Positions 61,856 through 64,000 of a stretch of 64,000 nucleotides of DNA are shown piece after piece. Position 1 is the stretch's first letter. Each line of letters starts with the position of its first letter. Source of the DNA: an uncultured Lachnospiraceae bacterium (GTDB lineage Bacteria > Bacillota > Clostridia > Lachnospirales > Lachnospiraceae); NCBI GenBank assembly GCA_900317505.1, contig ONHB01000010.1, positions 1 through 64,000 on the forward strand, given 5' to 3'. The notes beneath the pieces are model-generated. The model did not search any database and had not been told where the DNA came from. It saw only the letters and a program-made list of their open reading frames with translations. A program made the translations under genes and the position numbers.

Positions 61856-63811
61856 TTAATCTGTTTTTTCAGTTGGCTCCATGCCATCCGGCAGCTCAGG
61901 TCTGTCCGTTCCATCCGGCGCTTCCATATCACCACCGGGCTTACCCATGTCTCCGGGGCCTCCCATACCTTTTGTTTCTCCATAGATCAGGCTGTCCATT
62001 GTGACCTCTGTGCTCTGTTCTCCGGCACTAACAGTATATGTGTTACCTACTGCTAACTCATGGCAGCTTAAAACAACACAGTCATAGCTTTTACTCGGCG
62101 TGTAGGATAGCAATGTCTTACCGCTTTCATCTGTCAATGTAATTTCCATTTCCGAATCCTCTGTCAAAGCGTTATCAAAGCTTACCATGATACTTCCCTG
62201 TGTGGAATCACTGCCAAAGTTTTGTGCCATGCCGCTATATCCGGCTGCTGCCACAATTCCTCCACTGACGCTCGCACTGCCATCATAATCAAGCGCACTG
62301 TTTCCATCATTTTCCGGTCCGCTGATATACAATTCTCCGCCTGATACATACAGATCTCCATTGGAATCAACGCCATCACCGTCTGCATCAATGTTGATCA
62401 CACCACCGTTAATCTGTATATAACAGCCTTCTGTTACCTGAAACGGAGCCTGACCGCCCTCCCCGGAAGAAGATCCGTCTGCGGCATTAATACCATCATC
62501 TTCCGATGTAATGTTGATCGTACCACCATTGATATCTATTGTTTTTCCTTCAATACCTTCATAGCACTCGTTAATCTTGATATTGCCATCCTCGACAACC
62601 ACCGCATCATCTGCATGAATTGCATCATCCCCGGTGGCAATCTCATAGGAACCATCCTCAATGATGACTACACCGTTGCTGTGGATGGCATCGTCCTCGC
62701 AGTCAAACTGGTAAGTGCCGTTATATACGACAATTCCCTGAATACCCTTGATACCTTTCATACTGGTGTCATCCTGACTCTCATCAGCACCGGGCGCTCC
62801 CATAGCCATATTACCGGCTTTCTTAGTAACAGTGCCTCCATCCCCTGTCTTTACATCACAGGTACTTTCATTCATGACTAAAATATTTTCCGCCTGAATA
62901 CCATCTTCATCCGTATCAATCTTCAGACTGGATCCGGTAACCACAATATTTCCCTTATCTTCATCACTGTCATTGGTCGAACGAAGCGCATCCTTTGTGC
63001 TCGTAATAGTCAGATCCGCATTTTTTACAATACAGTTATCTTTTCCGGTCACACCATGATTTAAGGCATCCACAGTCACCGTTGCATTTTCGATTACCAG
63101 ATCGTCCTTTCCGGTAATGCCGTTTTTATAATTGGCTTTCACAGTTAGCGTACCCTTACCGGCAATCACAAGATCTGACTTGGAATAAACACAGGCATTG
63201 GGTTCATCATCATCTTCGGACGCATATTCTCCATCATAGGAATATGATGCAGCATCAGTCAAGGTATTGGTACTGCCCTCAGCAAGATATATCGCTGTCT
63301 CTTCCGATTTGTATACATAAAGAGCACTGTTATCGGAAGAAGTGATTTCTGCCTGATCAAGCACCAGAACCACCTCTTCATCCGGCGCATTGACAACCAC
63401 ATTTCCATCTGTCAGGGTTCCGGTTATCAGGTAGGTACCGCCCTTTACAATAGAAATTTCTCCGTCAGCGACCTCGACGCCATCTCCGGACACATCAATA
63501 TTCTGATCTGAAAGCGTGATCTTCGTTGCATTTGCAAGATCCGGTTCTTTTGTCTCTTCCTTATTTAATGCATCTGAAAGCAATTCATCAGCCGCTTCCT
63601 TTATTTCATCCGCATCTGCATCGTTTTCATCCGCATCGGATTTGTCTTTAGACTCCATTGCCGTAGCTGTTTCTTCCTTTATATCTGTCTCCTGTGACGT
63701 TTCTGCATCGGCATCTGTTTTCTGATAGCCGCTGCAGCCTGCTATGGTCATCGAAAGTCCGACCATGCAAAGCGCTGTCATTCCTCTTTTATACCATTCC
63801 TTTGTCTTCAT
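61856..63811 (-). CDS. Carbohydrate-binding-domain lipoprotein (Cthe_2159-like beta-helix)
   Basis: 651 residues. A signal peptide with lipobox TIAGC (Cys 26) gives a lipid anchor. An acidic Asp/Glu/Ala-rich spacer (about 27-90) is followed by a long beta-helix-like region (about 95-590) with repeated blocks such as GITGKDDLVIENATVTVDA, DEDGIQAENILVMN, GDDAIHADDAVVVEDG and SEDDGINAADGSSSGEGG. This matches the Cthe_2159-type carbohydrate-binding family (a pectin/polygalacturonate binder in C. thermocellum, known). The C-terminus is Gly/Met/Pro/Asp-rich (KGMGGPGDMGKPGGDM). Adhesion to plant polysaccharide or a Ca2+-binding surface role is inferred. GGAGG lies 7 nt before the ATG. Confidence 0.85.
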   Translation of the reverse strand: MKTKEWYKRGMTALCMVGLSMTIAGCSGYQKTDADAETSQETDIKEETATAMESKDKSDADENDADADEIKEAADELLSDALNKEETKEPDLANATKITLSDQNIDVSGDGVEVADGEISIVKGGTYLITGTLTDGNVVVNAPDEEVVLVLDQAEITSSDNSALYVYKSEETAIYLAEGSTNTLTDAASYSYDGEYASEDDDEPNACVYSKSDLVIAGKGTLTVKANYKNGITGKDDLVIENATVTVDALNHGVTGKDNCIVKNADLTITSTKDALRSTNDSDEDKGNIVVTGSSLKIDTDEDGIQAENILVMNESTCDVKTGDGGTVTKKAGNMAMGAPGADESQDDTSMKGIKGIQGIVVYNGTYQFDCEDDAIHSNGVVIIEDGSYEIATGDDAIHADDAVVVEDGNIKINECYEGIEGKTIDINGGTINITSEDDGINAADGSSSGEGGQAPFQVTEGCYIQINGGVINIDADGDGVDSNGDLYVSGGELYISGPENDGNSALDYDGSASVSGGIVAAAGYSGMAQNFGSDSTQGSIMVSFDNALTEDSEMEITLTDESGKTLLSYTPSKSYDCVVLSCHELAVGNTYTVSAGEQSTEVTMDSLIYGETKGMGGPGDMGKPGGDMEAPDGTDRPELPDGMEPTEKTD

Positions 63812-63938
63812 ATCAGTTCCTCCATTTCTGATTCATATTTTTTCCAATCAATACTTCAGGTTTTCTGACATTATTTTCATAATCAGATTGCTTCAGGTTT
63901 TCCTGATTTCCTATAGCATACTTTCTTTTCTTAAAGCC

Positions 63939-63983
63939 TACCTAAAGGAATTTTATTTTTTTCTTTAGGTAAGCTTTAGGTAA
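63939..63983. promoter_or_regulatory. Tandem 11-bp-spaced repeats upstream of the lipoprotein gene
   Basis: On the minus strand TTACCTAAAG occurs twice with an exact 11-bp period (63963-63983), and a third copy lies in inverse orientation at 63939-63947. Direct repeats with one helical turn of spacing are typical of OmpR/PhoB-type response-regulator sites. No -35 consensus is seen in front of the -10-like TATGCT/TATAGG downstream, consistent with an activator-dependent promoter. The regulator gene is not in the window. Confidence 0.5.
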
Positions 63984-64000
63984 CAAGATTATGATAAACG

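Overview
The window looks like a chromosomal segment from a low-GC, anaerobic, butyrate-forming member of the Firmicutes, most likely Lachnospiraceae (Clostridia). The evidence is a complete thl-crt-hbd-bcd-etfB-etfA set, strong AGGAGG ribosome sites, long intrinsic terminators, a ribosomal protein L17 with a large central insertion, and several protein types common in that family. I cannot fix the genus from sequence alone. Nearly all core genes lie on the minus strand. No tRNA, rRNA or CRISPR array was seen.

Layout. 1-3.7 kb is a decayed accessory patch: three fragments of an Rpn/PD-(D/E)XK 'putative transposase' family, a frameshifted IS1380-type transposase remnant and one membrane-anchored protein with a possible permuted papain-like fold. 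3.7-10.3 kb is the butyrate operon, transcribed from a good promoter at 10216-10244 and ended by a hairpin at 3752-3793. It converts two acetyl-CoA to butyryl-CoA, with electron-bifurcating Bcd/EtfAB. 10.4-13 kb holds the ribosome hibernation factor, a spacer with three perfect DnaA boxes, and a secreted SH3-NlpC/P60 wall hydrolase whose 5' leader carries a WalR-like site. 13-14.7 kb encodes an SDR oxidoreductase and a DHH phosphoesterase on the plus strand.

14.7-20.4 kb is an accessory run on the minus strand: a zeta-like kinase with a small upstream partner, an arylamine N-acetyltransferase, a type II restriction endonuclease, a HinfI-like adenine methyltransferase and a membrane-anchored GH3-GH25 double glycosidase. 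Several of these genes overlap or nearly abut, so part of the run is probably one operon. 20.5-25 kb is rpsI-rplM-truA-ecfT-ecfA2-ecfA1. 25-29.3 kb holds an M15 peptidase and a coenzyme A block (an ECF S-component, probably for pantothenate, then coaX and coaBC). This block separates ecfA1 from rplQ, which are usually neighbours. 29.5-46.3 kb is the full S10-spc-alpha ribosomal protein cluster, from rpsJ to rplQ, including secY, adk, map, infA and rpmJ. It has unusually long, hairpin-rich gaps between rpmJ and rpsM and between rpsH and rplF.

46.3-64 kb is mixed: a PutP symporter, two membrane proteins with Gln/Tyr/Asn-rich tails, a DUF2752 protein, an rRNA methyltransferase, a GntR(YtrA-type)-ABC unit with a clear palindromic operator, a type III (ToxN/ToxI-like) toxin-antitoxin locus with tandem RNA repeats, an LCP wall-polymer ligase, a ferredoxin-type aldo/keto reductase, a 22-residue ORF with its own promoter and terminator, a nested-hairpin element, a LysR regulator, PTS enzyme I and a beta-helix lipoprotein. 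The most distinctive items for follow-up are the type III toxin-antitoxin locus, the NAT-restriction-modification-GH3/GH25 operon, the zeta module with an unfamiliar partner, the DnaA-box cluster, the nested hairpin element beside the 22-residue ORF, and the hairpin arrays inside the ribosomal protein cluster.
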